DNA of 53,441 bases from NCBI RefSeq assembly GCF_028765345.1, contig NZ_JARAJZ010000018.1:7335-60775 (forward strand). The letters run 5' to 3'. A program made the position numbers and the translations under genes. Below are positions 45,127-53,441 of this stretch, piece after piece. This DNA comes from Sporolactobacillus sp. CQH2019. Its GTDB lineage: Bacteria > Bacillota > Bacilli > Bacillales > Sporolactobacillaceae. How positions within the stretch are numbered: position 1 is the first letter of the stretch; each line of letters starts with the position of its first letter. The notes under the pieces are model-generated. The model did not search any database and was not told where the DNA came from. It worked only from the letters and a program-made list of their open reading frames with translations.

Positions 45127-45888
45127 TTATCCTGCATCGTCTTCCAGTGCCGTCAGAATTTCCGGACCGTCCTTCGTGATCGCCAGCGTGTGCTCATACT
45201 GAGCAGAAAGCGATCCGTCAATTGTCCGTGCCGTCCAGCCGTTGCTGTCGATTTTTGAACGCCAGTCGCCGATATTGAGCATCGGTTCAATCGTAATCGT
45301 CATGCCGTCCCTGAGGCGGAGCCCGCGCCCCTGTTTGCCGTAATGAGCGACCGGCGGATCTTCATGCATCGTCGGCCCGATGCCGTGGCCGACAAACTCG
45401 CGTACAACGCTCAGCCCTCTGGACTCGGCATATTCCTGAATGGCGTGGCCGATATCGCCCAGCCGGTTGCCGACGACGGATTGCTTGATCCCCTCATACA
45501 GGGCTTCCTTGGTCGTCTTCAGCAAATGCTCCGCTTCATCGGAAATGGTTCCCACTCCGTAACTCCACGCCGAATCAGACAGCGCGCCGTTCAGATTGAC
45601 CACCATGTCGATCGTCACGATATCGCCGTTTTTCAGCGGCTTTTTATTTGGAAATCCGTGGCAGATCTCGTCATTGACCGAAGCGCATGTGGCAAAGCGG
45701 TAACCTTGAAACCCCTTCTCCTCCGGAGTCGCTCCGTGCTTTTCAAGAAAGTCATTGACGAATTCCTCGATTTCCCATGTGGTTATTCCCGGTTTAATCA
45801 TCGATTTGATTTTCTTGTGCGTCAGCGCAAGCAGCTGGCCGGACTTTTTCATTTCGGCAATTTCTTTTTTTGACTTTAACTGTATCAT
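45127..45888 (-). CDS. map: Type I methionine aminopeptidase
   Basis: A 253-residue pita-bread metalloprotease: SGQLLALTHKKIKSMIKPG, CASVNDEICHGFPN with the substrate His, DIVTIDMVVNLNGALSDSAW carrying two metal-binding Asp, EFVGHGIGPTMHEDPPV (metal-binding His), ITIEPML (Glu) and QYEHTLAIT (Glu). It removes the initiator Met. AGAGGTGG lies 9 bp before the ATG. Its location next to rex departs from the usual ribosomal-protein cluster, so it may be a second map, like B. subtilis yflG. Confidence 0.93.
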   Translation of the reverse strand: MIQLKSKKEIAEMKKSGQLLALTHKKIKSMIKPGITTWEIEEFVNDFLEKHGATPEEKGFQGYRFATCASVNDEICHGFPNKKPLKNGDIVTIDMVVNLNGALSDSAWSYGVGTISDEAEHLLKTTKEALYEGIKQSVVGNRLGDIGHAIQEYAESRGLSVVREFVGHGIGPTMHEDPPVAHYGKQGRGLRLRDGMTITIEPMLNIGDWRSKIDSNGWTARTIDGSLSAQYEHTLAITKDGPEILTALEDDAG

Positions 45889-46005
45889 ACGTACGTTCCA
45901 CCTCTGTATCGTTTCTCCAGGGCCTTTTTATAAAGATCGGCATTTTTGGCAGTCTGTTCCCCCGGAGCATCACGATTGTATTTTACCACTTTATTTATGC
46001 CGGAA

Positions 46006-46650
46006 TCATTCGGATTGTTTTTCCTCTATCCCGTGATTCAGAAAATAGATCAAAGCCTGAAGCTCCACTGTCATGTCGACATGCCGTACATACACATCCG
46101 GAGGAAGAGAAAGTCTGACGGGAGAAAAATTTAAAAAGCCGCGGATTCCCGATGCCATCGCCTGTTCAGCCGCACCCTGCGCCTGATCCGCCGGAACCGT
46201 TAATATGGCCGCAGCAATGTCATGGTTGTCATCGGTTGCCAGATCCCCCATATAATGAATGACTGTACCGCCGATCTGCTGTCCGATTTTCAAAGGATTG
46301 ATATCATAGGCTTTTACAATCTGCGTATTATTATTTTTTCTAAAGTTATGATTCAGGAGGGCCGTCCCGAGGTGACCGACACCGATCAAGATCACCTTGG
46401 ACAGTTCGTCCTGATAAAGTGTTTTACCTAAAAAATCAAGCAGGCGCTGAGTATTGTATCCGTATCCCTTTCTCCCCAGCGCCCCGAAATAGGAAAAATC
46501 CTTTCGAATCGTTGTTGAATCTACCTGCACGATCTTTCCCAGCTCCGAAGACGAGATCCGTGTTTTTCCGATAGACACGAGATGCTGCAGAGATCGGTAG
46601 TAGATCGGCAGCCGCTCGGCCGTTGCCTGCGGCACTCTTTGATTTGACAT
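46006..46650 (-). CDS. rex: Redox-sensing transcriptional repressor Rex
   Basis: A 214-residue protein: N-terminal winged helix (ATAERLPIYYRSLQHL, then RISSSELGKIVQVDSTTIRKDFSYFG with the recognition helix) and a Rossmann domain with GVGHLGTALLNH. Rex senses the NADH/NAD+ ratio and represses fermentation and respiration genes when NADH is low. GGAGGG lies 10 bp before the ATG. It precedes map on the same strand. It sits beside ydiF as in Bacillus. Confidence 0.96.
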   Translation of the reverse strand: MSNQRVPQATAERLPIYYRSLQHLVSIGKTRISSSELGKIVQVDSTTIRKDFSYFGALGRKGYGYNTQRLLDFLGKTLYQDELSKVILIGVGHLGTALLNHNFRKNNNTQIVKAYDINPLKIGQQIGGTVIHYMGDLATDDNHDIAAAILTVPADQAQGAAEQAMASGIRGFLNFSPVRLSLPPDVYVRHVDMTVELQALIYFLNHGIEEKQSE

Positions 46651-46923
46651 CGTTTCATAACCCTCCCATGAAATGCCCGGAGGCGCGTCCGCTAATGTTT
46701 GATACCTGCCGGGACATCCTTTCTACACTATACATCATTCAGCAATTGATTTGTTTGAATTAGATCGCCGTACTTTTTTCACAGCCCCTGCCTTTCTGCT
46801 GCACAGTTGCCGAATAAAACAGGATTAGGCTACAATGAATAATGAATGAGGAACCATACCTGACTAATTGAAAGCATGTGCCGCATTATTTCAGCGTGCC
46901 CTGGCTTTTTGAGGTGAACGTAA

Positions 46924-48876
46924 ATGATACTTCTGCAAACAAATAAGATCAGCAAATCTTTTGCTGCTGAACTTATTTTATCGAATATCTCGATTGAGGT
47001 GAAGTTTGGAGAACGCGTTGCGCTGGTCGGGCGCAACGGCGCCGGAAAATCGACACTTCTGAAAATCATCGCCGGCGTGATGAGCGCCGACAGCGGTGAG
47101 GTGATCATCCCCAAGGACCGAACAATCGGCTACCTGCCGCAGAATGCCACACTGAATTCCAAGAAGGGGATCTATGACGAGCTGCTGACGGTTTTCAGTC
47201 CGCTGACCGCCATGGAAAAGAAGCTCCGCAAGATGGAAGAGAAAATGGCCGACCCCGGACGCTTCTCAAACAGCCAGGACTACGACCAGCTGCTCGGGAC
47301 CTATGACGCGCTTCAGGCAGAATATAAATCAAAGGGCGGCTATACCTACCAATCCGAAATCCGGAGTGTGCTGAACGGCCTGAATTTCGGCGGATTTCCG
47401 GATGCAACGCCTGTCGGCAATCTTTCCGGCGGCCAGAAAACGCAGCTCGCCCTCGGTAAATTATTATTGATCAAACCCGATCTGCTCATTCTTGACGAAC
47501 CGACCAACCATCTGGACATTGAAACGCTGACATGGCTCGAAGGATATCTGCAGCGTTATAGCGGAAGCATCCTCGTCGTCTCGCACGACCGTTATTTTCT
47601 CGACAAGATAGCTACTAAAGTTTATGAAATCGCCAACCATTCCGCACGAAAATATAGCGGCAATTATTCCCGCTATCTTGAACTGAAAGCGGCCGAATAC
47701 GAAACCGCGATAAAAAATTACGATAAACAGCAGAAGGAAATCGCCCGTCTGGAAGATTTTGTACAGAAAAATATTGTACGCGCCTCTACAACCAGACGGG
47801 CGCAGAGCAGACGCAAACAGCTGGAAAAAATGGATGTTCTGGAAAAACCGTACGGTGAGGAAAAATCGGCCAGTTTTTCTTTTGACATTGAAAAACAAAG
47901 CGGACGCGATGTACTCACCGCCGTCGATTTAGCGGTTGGCTACTCTTCCGGGGCCGCGATGATTTCCGGACTGAACTTTCATATTACGAGAGGCGAACGG
48001 GTGGCGCTGGTCGGACCGAACGGCATCGGCAAATCGACCTTGCTGAAATCGATAGCCGGCGGGTCGACGAAGCTGGCCGGCGAAATCAGGCTCGGGAGCC
48101 ACGTCACCATTGGTTACTATGACCAGGAACAGACGAGACTGACATCGGGAAAAACGGTGCTCAATGAACTGTGGGACGACTATCCGCAGGAGCCGGAGAA
48201 CGAGATCCGCAATGTGCTTGGAGGATTTCTTTTTTCCGGCGACGACGTCTCCAAGCTTGTTTCTCAGCTCAGCGGCGGTGAAAAAGCGCAGTTAATGCTG
48301 GCTAAGCTGATGATGCGGCACGACAATCTGCTGATTCTCGACGAACCGACCAATCATCTTGACCTTGACAGCAAGGAAGTGCTGGAGGCGGCACTGGCAG
48401 ATTATTCAGGCACCATCTTATTCGTTTCCCACGACCGCTATTTTATCAACAATATCGCTACCCGCGTCTTCGAACTCTCAAGAGACGGCATCACGGAATA
48501 TCTGGGCGATTATGATTATTATATCAACAAGAAAGCGGAAAATCTGCAAATCGCCGAGCTGGATGCGCAATCTGCCCCCGTCCGGAAACAGGCCGAGGAA
48601 CCCGACGCCGGAAAGCAGCACTTTTTAAAGGATAAAGAACAGAAAAAAAAGAGGCGGCAGCTTATCCGCTCAATTGAGCAGCTCGAAACCGAGATCAGCC
48701 GTCTTGAAGCGGTCATCGATAAAAATGAACAGTCCCTGCTTATGCCTGAAGTTTTCAATGATACACAAAAGGCTCGGGACGTTCAGGAGCAAATCGAGAA
48801 AGATAAGGAAACACTCGGCAGACAAATGGAAGAGTGGGAAAAGGCTCAGCTTTCATTGGATGAGATTCCCGAATAA
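46924..48876 (+). CDS. ABC-F family ATPase (YdiF-like)
   Basis: A 650-residue protein with two ATPase domains and no membrane segment. Walker A: GRNGAGKST (~38) and GPNGIGKST (~362); signatures LSGGQKTQ and LSGGEKAQ; Walker B LLILDEPTNHLD twice; a linker between (AAEYETAIKNYDKQQKEIAR, the P-site tRNA interaction motif) and a C-terminal coiled coil (KDKEQKKKRRQLIRS... EQLETEISRLEAVID). ABC-F proteins act on the ribosome E site; YdiF is one of the non-resistance housekeeping members. It is divergent from rex. ATG 46924 is preceded by GAGGTGAAC. Confidence 0.93.
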   Translation: MILLQTNKISKSFAAELILSNISIEVKFGERVALVGRNGAGKSTLLKIIAGVMSADSGEVIIPKDRTIGYLPQNATLNSKKGIYDELLTVFSPLTAMEKKLRKMEEKMADPGRFSNSQDYDQLLGTYDALQAEYKSKGGYTYQSEIRSVLNGLNFGGFPDATPVGNLSGGQKTQLALGKLLLIKPDLLILDEPTNHLDIETLTWLEGYLQRYSGSILVVSHDRYFLDKIATKVYEIANHSARKYSGNYSRYLELKAAEYETAIKNYDKQQKEIARLEDFVQKNIVRASTTRRAQSRRKQLEKMDVLEKPYGEEKSASFSFDIEKQSGRDVLTAVDLAVGYSSGAAMISGLNFHITRGERVALVGPNGIGKSTLLKSIAGGSTKLAGEIRLGSHVTIGYYDQEQTRLTSGKTVLNELWDDYPQEPENEIRNVLGGFLFSGDDVSKLVSQLSGGEKAQLMLAKLMMRHDNLLILDEPTNHLDLDSKEVLEAALADYSGTILFVSHDRYFINNIATRVFELSRDGITEYLGDYDYYINKKAENLQIAELDAQSAPVRKQAEEPDAGKQHFLKDKEQKKKRRQLIRSIEQLETEISRLEAVIDKNEQSLLMPEVFNDTQKARDVQEQIEKDKETLGRQMEEWEKAQLSLDEIPE

Positions 48877-48949
48877 AAGCGGAATCGGATGAACGGATCG
48901 TGTCGTACACAGGCCGGGCCAGGTGAATGGAACAGCCCGGTACAAAAAG

Positions 48950-48989
48950 AACCGGAGTGAAATATTTTGATAAAATTTCACTCCGGTTT
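48950..48989. terminator. Bidirectional terminator between ydiF and tsaD
   Basis: AACCGGAGTGAAAT and ATTTCACTCCGGTT, a perfect 14-bp stem with a 10-nt loop between convergent genes. Confidence 0.9.
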
Positions 48990-49045
48990 GTGCATCCGAG
49001 AATTCTTTTTATCAGCGTTTTCCTGAATGAATCCCCATCAATTTC

Positions 49046-50074
49046 TCAGAAGTCTTCGATTGCCAGATTCGGGCTGCCGTTCAGCGACAAATCCGCCCGC
49101 ATGCCCTTCAGAAAACCGATCGTTCCTGCAGCCGCAATCATCGCCGCATTATCCGTGCACAGCCCGAGCGGCGGGATCACAAGCGGGATACCGCGTGTTT
49201 CAGCCGCCCCGGCCATTTCTTTTCTGACCTGACTGTTAGCCGAAACGCCGCCGGCGACCAGCAGCTGCCGAACTTCATACCTGCCTGCGGCCATCATCGT
49301 TTTCTTCACAAGCACTTCGGCAACGCTGGCCTGAAAACTGGCGGCGACATCGGCTTTGCTGATCTCCCGGCCCCGCTGTTTCTCGTTGTGAATATAGTTG
49401 ATGACCGCCGACTTCAGACCGCTGAAGCTGAAGTCGAGCGAACCCTGTTCAAGCCATGCTCTCGGAAAGTCAATGGACGCGCTCCCCTGCCCTGCCAGAC
49501 GGTCGATCTCCGGCCCTCCGGGATAAGGAAGACCGAGCGTCCGCGCTACCTTATCAAACGCTTCTCCGGCAGCGTCGTCCCTCGTCGTACCAATCACCCG
49601 ATAAGAACCATGCTCCGGCATGAGAACCAGTTCGGTGTGGCCTCCCGAAACAACCAGGGCGATCAGCGGAAACTGAAGTTCATGAACAAAGCGGTTGGCA
49701 TAAATGTGCCCCGTGATATGATGCACGGGAACGAGCGGAATGCGGTGTGCAAAAGCGAGCGCTTTGGCTGCGTTTACGCCGACAAGGAGCGCCCCGATCA
49801 GTCCCGGTCCCTGAGTGACCGCTATGGCATCCAGATCGTTCCAGGAAATACCCGACTCTTCCATCGCCGCCTCACAGACGATCGTAATCTGATCGACGTG
49901 ATGGCGTGAAGCGACTTCCGGAACAACACCTCCAAAACGTCTGTGAATATCTATCTGCGAAGCTACGGCATTGGCAAGAATTCTTGTTCCGTTTTCGACT
50001 ACCGCCGCCGCCGTCTCGTCACAGCTTGTCTCAATTCCCAATATTATCGTTTTCCGGTTTATATTCAGATTCAT
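49046..50074 (-). CDS. tsaD: tRNA N6-adenosine threonylcarbamoyltransferase
   Basis: A 342-residue ASKHA-fold enzyme: [20 protein letters not shown] at the N-terminus, the metal-binding [18 protein letters not shown], and [12 protein letters not shown] (the phosphate-binding loop). It transfers the threonylcarbamoyl group to A37 of tRNAs reading ANN codons, together with TsaB and TsaE. The start ATG overlaps the rimI stop (ATGA), marking one operon with the three genes upstream. Confidence 0.97.
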   Translation of the reverse strand: MNLNINRKTIILGIETSCDETAAAVVENGTRILANAVASQIDIHRRFGGVVPEVASRHHVDQITIVCEAAMEESGISWNDLDAIAVTQGPGLIGALLVGVNAAKALAFAHRIPLVPVHHITGHIYANRFVHELQFPLIALVVSGGHTELVLMPEHGSYRVIGTTRDDAAGEAFDKVARTLGLPYPGGPEIDRLAGQGSASIDFPRAWLEQGSLDFSFSGLKSAVINYIHNEKQRGREISKADVAASFQASVAEVLVKKTMMAAGRYEVRQLLVAGGVSANSQVRKEMAGAAETRGIPLVIPPLGLCTDNAAMIAAAGTIGFLKGMRADLSLNGSPNLAIEDF

Positions 50075-50526
50075 ATTTTCACCCACATGATTAGTGCATC
50101 TTCGCCATTATTGGAATAATAGTTTTTCCGAATGCCGCCGCCGCTGAATCCGAGTTTGCGATACAGATTTTTAGCAATATCGTTGGTCACGCGGACTTCC
50201 AGACTGATCGTTCTCGCATGTTTCACTTTCGCATGAAGCATCACTTTGCGGAGCAGCGTTTCGCCGATTTTGAATCCCCGGTAGCCGCTCAGTACGGCAA
50301 TGTTTGTAATATGCGCTTCATCAACGATCACCCACACGCCGCAGTAGCCGATGATTTTCCCGCCATATTCGGCAACAAAATAAGTGGCAAACTGGTTGCT
50401 GAGCAGTTCATTTTCAAACGCCTGGCGCGACCAGGGGACATCAAAAGCACTGTGTTCCACGATCATGACCTGGTCAATATCGCCATATGTCATCTCCCGG
50501 ATATTTAACGCCTCTAACTCTTTCAT
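50071..50526 (-). CDS. rimI: Ribosomal protein N-terminal alanine acetyltransferase
   Basis: A 151-residue GNAT protein. ATG 50526 has AGGAG 8 bp upstream; an ATG at 50532 overlaps the tsaB stop and is an alternative. Domain landmarks: [19 protein letters not shown] (acetyl-CoA loop), the RimI-typical [18 protein letters not shown], and [12 protein letters not shown] near the end. Likely acetylates ribosomal protein S18. Placement between tsaB and tsaD is the standard Bacillota order. Confidence 0.94.
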   Translation of the reverse strand: MKELEALNIREMTYGDIDQVMIVEHSAFDVPWSRQAFENELLSNQFATYFVAEYGGKIIGYCGVWVIVDEAHITNIAVLSGYRGFKIGETLLRKVMLHAKVKHARTISLEVRVTNDIAKNLYRKLGFSGGGIRKNYYSNNGEDALIMWVKI

Positions 50527-50528
50527 AT

Positions 50529-51221
50529 TCATCTCTCCTGCCGGCGGGCCAGCCACTTTGTCTCAGCCTCCGCCAAACGAAGATAGGAGGGCAGAAAGTG
50601 ATGAATGTCCGGAACCGGCTGTTTTTCCTCACCGAGCCGCGCGAGTTCGGACGCACGCGGTATATTTTGCGGCTTATCGCCGAAAACGGCCGCAGGCACC
50701 TTGATCAGACAGTCATTCCACTTCTCCAGATCATTGCTTAAAAAAAGCAGCGGCTCTTTCAGCTCTTTTAATTCTTCAATCCAGTCTTTAATCATTACCA
50801 GACGGTCCGGCTGCACCGGAACGGTTTTGCCTTTTTGGTTTTTGTAGAGACCTGCGAAAACCTGGCCCCGCCGCGCATCAAAAAACGGCGCGATGTACCC
50901 GTCAAAGTACCGCCCGTTCTGCGCCACAATCTCCAGGCTTGACACACCGACCAGTTCTTTTTTTAAAGTCCAGGCCAGCGTCTTCGCAATTGTCACACCT
51001 ATTCTCAGTCCCGTATAGGATCCCGGTCCCTGGGCGACCGCAATCCGATCAAGATCCCCGGGGCTCATGCCCGCATCATCGAGCAGCTCCGCAACAGCGG
51101 GCATCAGGCGTTCCGAATGATTTTTCCGGCTGTTGGTCATTCGTTCGCCGAGCACCTTGCCGCCCGATATGACCGCAACTCCCATGACCAAATTGGACGA
51201 ATCAATCGCAAGTACATTCAT
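50529..51221 (-). CDS. tsaB: tRNA threonylcarbamoyladenosine biosynthesis protein TsaB
   Basis: About 230 residues from ATG 51221 (MNVLAIDSSNLVMGVAVI, the family start); the longer frame to 51299 overlaps tsaE heavily. Motifs: RMTNSRKNHSERLMPAVAEL, VAQGPGSYTGLRIGVTIAK, and PFFDARRGQVFAGLY. TsaB is an ASKHA protein that dimerises with TsaD and is needed for t6A synthesis. It overlaps the 3' end of tsaE by ~20 bp. Confidence 0.96.
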   Translation of the reverse strand: MNVLAIDSSNLVMGVAVISGGKVLGERMTNSRKNHSERLMPAVAELLDDAGMSPGDLDRIAVAQGPGSYTGLRIGVTIAKTLAWTLKKELVGVSSLEIVAQNGRYFDGYIAPFFDARRGQVFAGLYKNQKGKTVPVQPDRLVMIKDWIEELKELKEPLLFLSNDLEKWNDCLIKVPAAVFGDKPQNIPRASELARLGEEKQPVPDIHHFLPSYLRLAEAETKWLARRQER

Positions 51222-51669
51222 TCTCTGAAATCTCCCTGTATAAACTCTCAGCTCTTCGGCCGTGTGCCATGAGCGTGAGCTTTCTGTTATGGTCGTCAAT
51301 CCGCTTGATGGCTATCGATAAATAATCCTTCGGAAGCCAGGACTGTATATTTTCCGCCCATTCGATGACTGTGACCCCTTCCCTGTCAAAGTAATCTTCC
51401 AGGCCGATATCCTCATCGTCATTGATCCGGTATACATCCATATGATAAAGGGGCACACGTCCGCCCATGTATTCCTTCACAATAGTAAAAGTCGGGCTGC
51501 TGACCCTTTCACTGATTCCCAGTCCCTTGGCCAGCCCTTTGGTGAAAACGGTCTTTCCGGCCCCGAGATCCCCGGAAAGCGTCAGCACATCTCCGGACTG
51601 TAAATATCCGGCGATTCTTTCAGATAAAGCCATTGTTTCTTCGGGGGAATGACATATCCATTGACACAC
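51202..51669 (-). CDS. tsaE: tRNA threonylcarbamoyladenosine biosynthesis ATPase TsaE
   Basis: About 155 residues. GAGGGTGAT lies just before GTG 51669, so I prefer it to the ATGs at 51687/51684. Walker A GDLGAGKTVFTKG (~37), SSPTFTIVKEY, HMDVYRI and VIEWAENIQSWLP are the TsaE hallmarks. It drives cycles of the TsaB-TsaD complex. First gene of the tsaE-tsaB-rimI-tsaD operon; a TATAAT lies ~30 bp upstream. Confidence 0.95.
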   Translation of the reverse strand: MCQWICHSPEETMALSERIAGYLQSGDVLTLSGDLGAGKTVFTKGLAKGLGISERVSSPTFTIVKEYMGGRVPLYHMDVYRINDDEDIGLEDYFDREGVTVIEWAENIQSWLPKDYLSIAIKRIDDHNRKLTLMAHGRRAESLYREISENECTCD

Positions 51670-51689
51670 GGCAATCACCCTCATCACTG

Positions 51690-52300
51690 ATTAAAAGGAT
51701 TATATCCTGATTTGGCGAATCCTGTACAGCCCGCCCGATCTGAGAAATACTCCCGGGCCGCTCTCAGAACCGGACATATGGTCTATTTGGATAACGACGA
51801 AGATCTATCCGATATTGCAGCAGGATCAAACCCTTTCTCATACAATCTTCCTGATAAATAGGAATCGATCTTCCGGAAAACGGCAGGCGCCGGTCAGAGA
51901 AAGTATCGCCATACAGCCCTATCCATCCGGAACCGATACAGCTTTTCCATCTGCCGCAAAGAACGGCTCGCCGGCATACAATCCCCTCAGCAATCCTGTC
52001 CGAGCAGATCCGCTGCTCTTCCTCTTGATTAGCCTGGGAAAGGGGCCTGCCATCCACCGATTTTTTCACGATCTGCGGATCATGCCGTCTTATCGAAACA
52101 ATCGTGAAAATAAAAGCAAGCTATCTTCCGTTTCCAACATTCATACAAACATAGTGTACCATAATCATACAACAATTTCTTTGCCGGAACCCGTCTGTAA
52201 GATCAAGGCTCTGTATACCTGAAAACCAACAGATGCCAGCCGCTTCATCTGAACACTGCCCTTGCCCGGCACCGAGAACCTGTTACATATAAAAAAATAT
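51690..52300. other. Intergenic, no supportable gene
   Basis: About 600 bp upstream of tsaE. A 100-codon minus-strand frame (51764-52069) and pieces in a second frame look like possible decayed coding sequence (FAADGKAVSVPDG), but have no start or known domain. In Bacillus thiL precedes tsaE; it is not present here. Confidence 0.4.
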
Positions 52301-52305
52301 GTGTA

Positions 52306-52930
52306 TCCCCCTCAACTCATGTATCCAGCCGGGCTGCGTGAAAGTGCCGTCAATTTCTCTGAAAAACGCTCGTTTTACACGAGCGGCAGTCTACTCTTTT
52401 GAATATTCCTGTGGACGGCGATTTATTCCGCTGAAAAAGAGGATATCCTGCACGGGCAGACGTTACCGGCGGAATCGCCCGATCCTTTTCTTCGGCCGGT
52501 TGCATAGCCCTGTAAATCGTGGCGAAAATGGTCGGGAAGTAAGGGCATATTATCATTAGGTCGCCGCTGATCATCAGTAAAACGCAAAATATCAGCAGTT
52601 AAGCACGAAAAATCGACAGTAACAGCCAAAGAACTGACAGTAAACGAACTCAGATCAATAAGTGGGAATAATCAGAACAGCAAGCTGTACCCGATTAATT
52701 TAATCAATCATGACAAGGGGTTTATCGACCAAATTCAGAGGTCTACCGGCCAAATTCGGAGGTCTACCGGCCAAATTCAGAGGTCTACCGGCCAAATTCG
52801 GAGGTCTACCGGCCGGTTTCGGGGTCCTATCGGCCGTCGCCGTCGCTTCATCAGTCTTCAGCAGTGCACCCGTTTTATCAATCGCGACAGGAAGTTTATT
52901 GACTGTTGCAGAAGTTTATTAATCGCGAAA
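52306..52930. repeat. Composite non-coding repeat element, copy 2
   Basis: The left flank (52306-52435: AACTCATGTATCCAGCCGGG, GAGCGGCAGTCTA, GACGGCGATT) aligns with 17010-17135 at ~70% by eye, and the right flank (about 52870-52925: TCAGCAGTGCACCCGTTTTA) aligns with 17750-17800. The core differs: a 21-bp array replaces the 103-bp array. Confidence 0.7.
52720..52825. repeat. Tandem array, 21-bp unit
   Basis: GTCTACCGGCCAAATTCRGAG recurs at 52741, 52762, 52783 and 52804 (21-bp spacing), with a degraded first copy at 52720 (GTTTATCGACCAAATTCAGAG) and the last running into GGTTTCGG. Copies alternate CAGAG and CGGAG ends. Confidence 0.88.
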
Positions 52931-53130
52931 ATGCTCTCCGTCTTTCAAGAGATAGATGGTTTCAGGAAGAGTCAATCATTAATTGACGGCGCAGCAAGAC
53001 AATGAGCTAAAGGGATATTTGTAAAAATATAAAGCATGTAAACAAAAGGAAAATGTACGGCAAAATCCTTTGGAATATAAATTAGCAGCACTCAGAATAC
53101 AAATAACAGCACTCATCCCTGGTATGCCCA

Positions 53131-53180
53131 TACAAAAAAGAGAGGTGCTTCTCACTAACCGAGAAGTGCCTCTCTCTTTC
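53131..53180 (-). terminator. rRNA operon terminator
   Basis: AGAGAGGCACTTCTC pairs with GAGAAGCACCTCTC across GGTTAGT; on the minus strand it is followed by TTTTTTG. It lies ~15 bp past the 5S gene. Confidence 0.9.
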
Positions 53181-53195
53181 TGCTTGTTCCATATT

Positions 53196-53313
53196 GCCTG
53201 GCAGCGACCTACTCTCACGGGGGGTCAGCCCCCCACTACCATCGGCGCCGAAGAGCTTAACGACCGTGTTCGGGATGGGAACGGGTGGATCCTCTTCGCT
53301 CTGACCGCCAGAC
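53196..53313 (-). rRNA. rrf: 5S ribosomal RNA
   Basis: On the minus strand the 118-nt sequence starts GTCTGGCGGTCAGAGCGAAG and contains CCCGTTCCCATCCCGAACAC, GTTAAGCTCTTCGGCGCCGA and GAGAGTAGGTCGCTGCCAGGC, the classic Bacillota 5S pattern. The 5' and 3' ends pair. Ends were set by that pairing and may be off by one or two bases. Confidence 0.97.
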
Positions 53314-53384
53314 ATGCCCGGTTCCCCGGGCGGCTCCTTCAAAACCGGATGCGTCAGCTGCTTGTCTTCGATTCATTCGCTTCG

Positions 53385-53441
53385 GGTTAAGCCCTCGGCC
53401 GATTAGTATCTGTCCGCTCCACGCGTCGCCGCGCTTCCACT
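53385..53441 (-). rRNA. rrl: 23S ribosomal RNA, 3' end (partial)
   Basis: Minus-strand sequence GACAGATACTAATCGGCCGA followed by GGGCTTAACCC is the conserved 3' end of 23S rRNA in Bacillota. The rest lies beyond the window. A ~70-bp spacer separates it from 5S, and no tRNA is present in it. Confidence 0.95.

Noticed and set aside
51764-52069. 100-codon minus-strand frame upstream of tsaE
   Set aside because: No start signal; parts of a second frame look equally protein-like, so at best a remnant that I cannot identify.
53314-53384. tRNA gene between 23S and 5S
   Set aside because: No T-loop GGTTCGAATCC-like sequence in cloverleaf context; only a plain spacer with a small GC hairpin.

Overview
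The window looks like a chromosomal segment of a low-to-mid GC Bacillota of the order Bacillales. The evidence is a ydi-type gene order (tsaE-tsaB-rimI-tsaD / ydiF / rex / ydiL-like CPBP / groES-groEL) close to that of Bacillus, a perfect CIRCE element before groES, an ecsAB pair, YolD, and strong GGAGG ribosome binding sites. Sporolactobacillaceae is a plausible home, but that is inference from overall character and not from a marker comparison. No CRISPR array, tRNA gene, intact insertion sequence or prophage was recognised.

Layout. (1) 1-2843: a DUF1672 lipoprotein (5' end cut by the window) followed 9 bp later by a lipase with a long helical C-terminus. The pair matches the TilA/TslA immunity-toxin arrangement of type VII secretion. 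(2) 3.2-11.4 kb: housekeeping and accessory genes, namely LytTR-DUF3021, a DoxX protein, an Eis-like acetyltransferase, ecsAB, a GNAT enzyme and a frameshifted XRE regulator. (3) 11.8-32 kb: an accessory stretch of regulator-plus-target cassettes. These are MarR with an Old Yellow Enzyme and a dead quinone oxidoreductase; tandem VIT metal transporters; MerR/SDR; TetR with a dead YhgE/Pip-like gene; MerR with a heterodimeric ABC exporter (one half frameshifted); AAG glycosylase; TetR/SDR; a TipA-type MerR; and TetR/SDR. Several have readable operators. (4) 32.3-34.2 kb: a fructosamine-kinase-like gene, a candidate ~300-nt structured RNA and a decayed gene. (5) 34.2-41 kb: guaA, two ArsB/NhaD-type transporters, and a small SOS-like YolD operon. 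(6) 41.8-53.4 kb: groESL, CPBP protease, methionine aminopeptidase, rex, ABC-F, the t6A/RimI operon, then 5S and the 3' end of 23S rRNA, both on the minus strand.

How the genes work together. Region 3 reads as an electrophile/redox and drug-stress island: MerR genes sit behind promoters with the long 19-bp spacer typical of MerR activation, and TetR genes sit by near-palindromic operators. It is eroding, since at least seven genes here and nearby carry frameshifts, stops or are fragments.

The least explained material is non-coding: a nested tandem array (five ~20-bp submodules in a 103-bp unit) at 17.1-17.6 kb; a second element at 52.3-52.9 kb sharing both flanks but carrying a different 21-bp array; degenerate ~20-bp periodic spacers elsewhere; and the candidate RNA at 33.35-33.64 kb.
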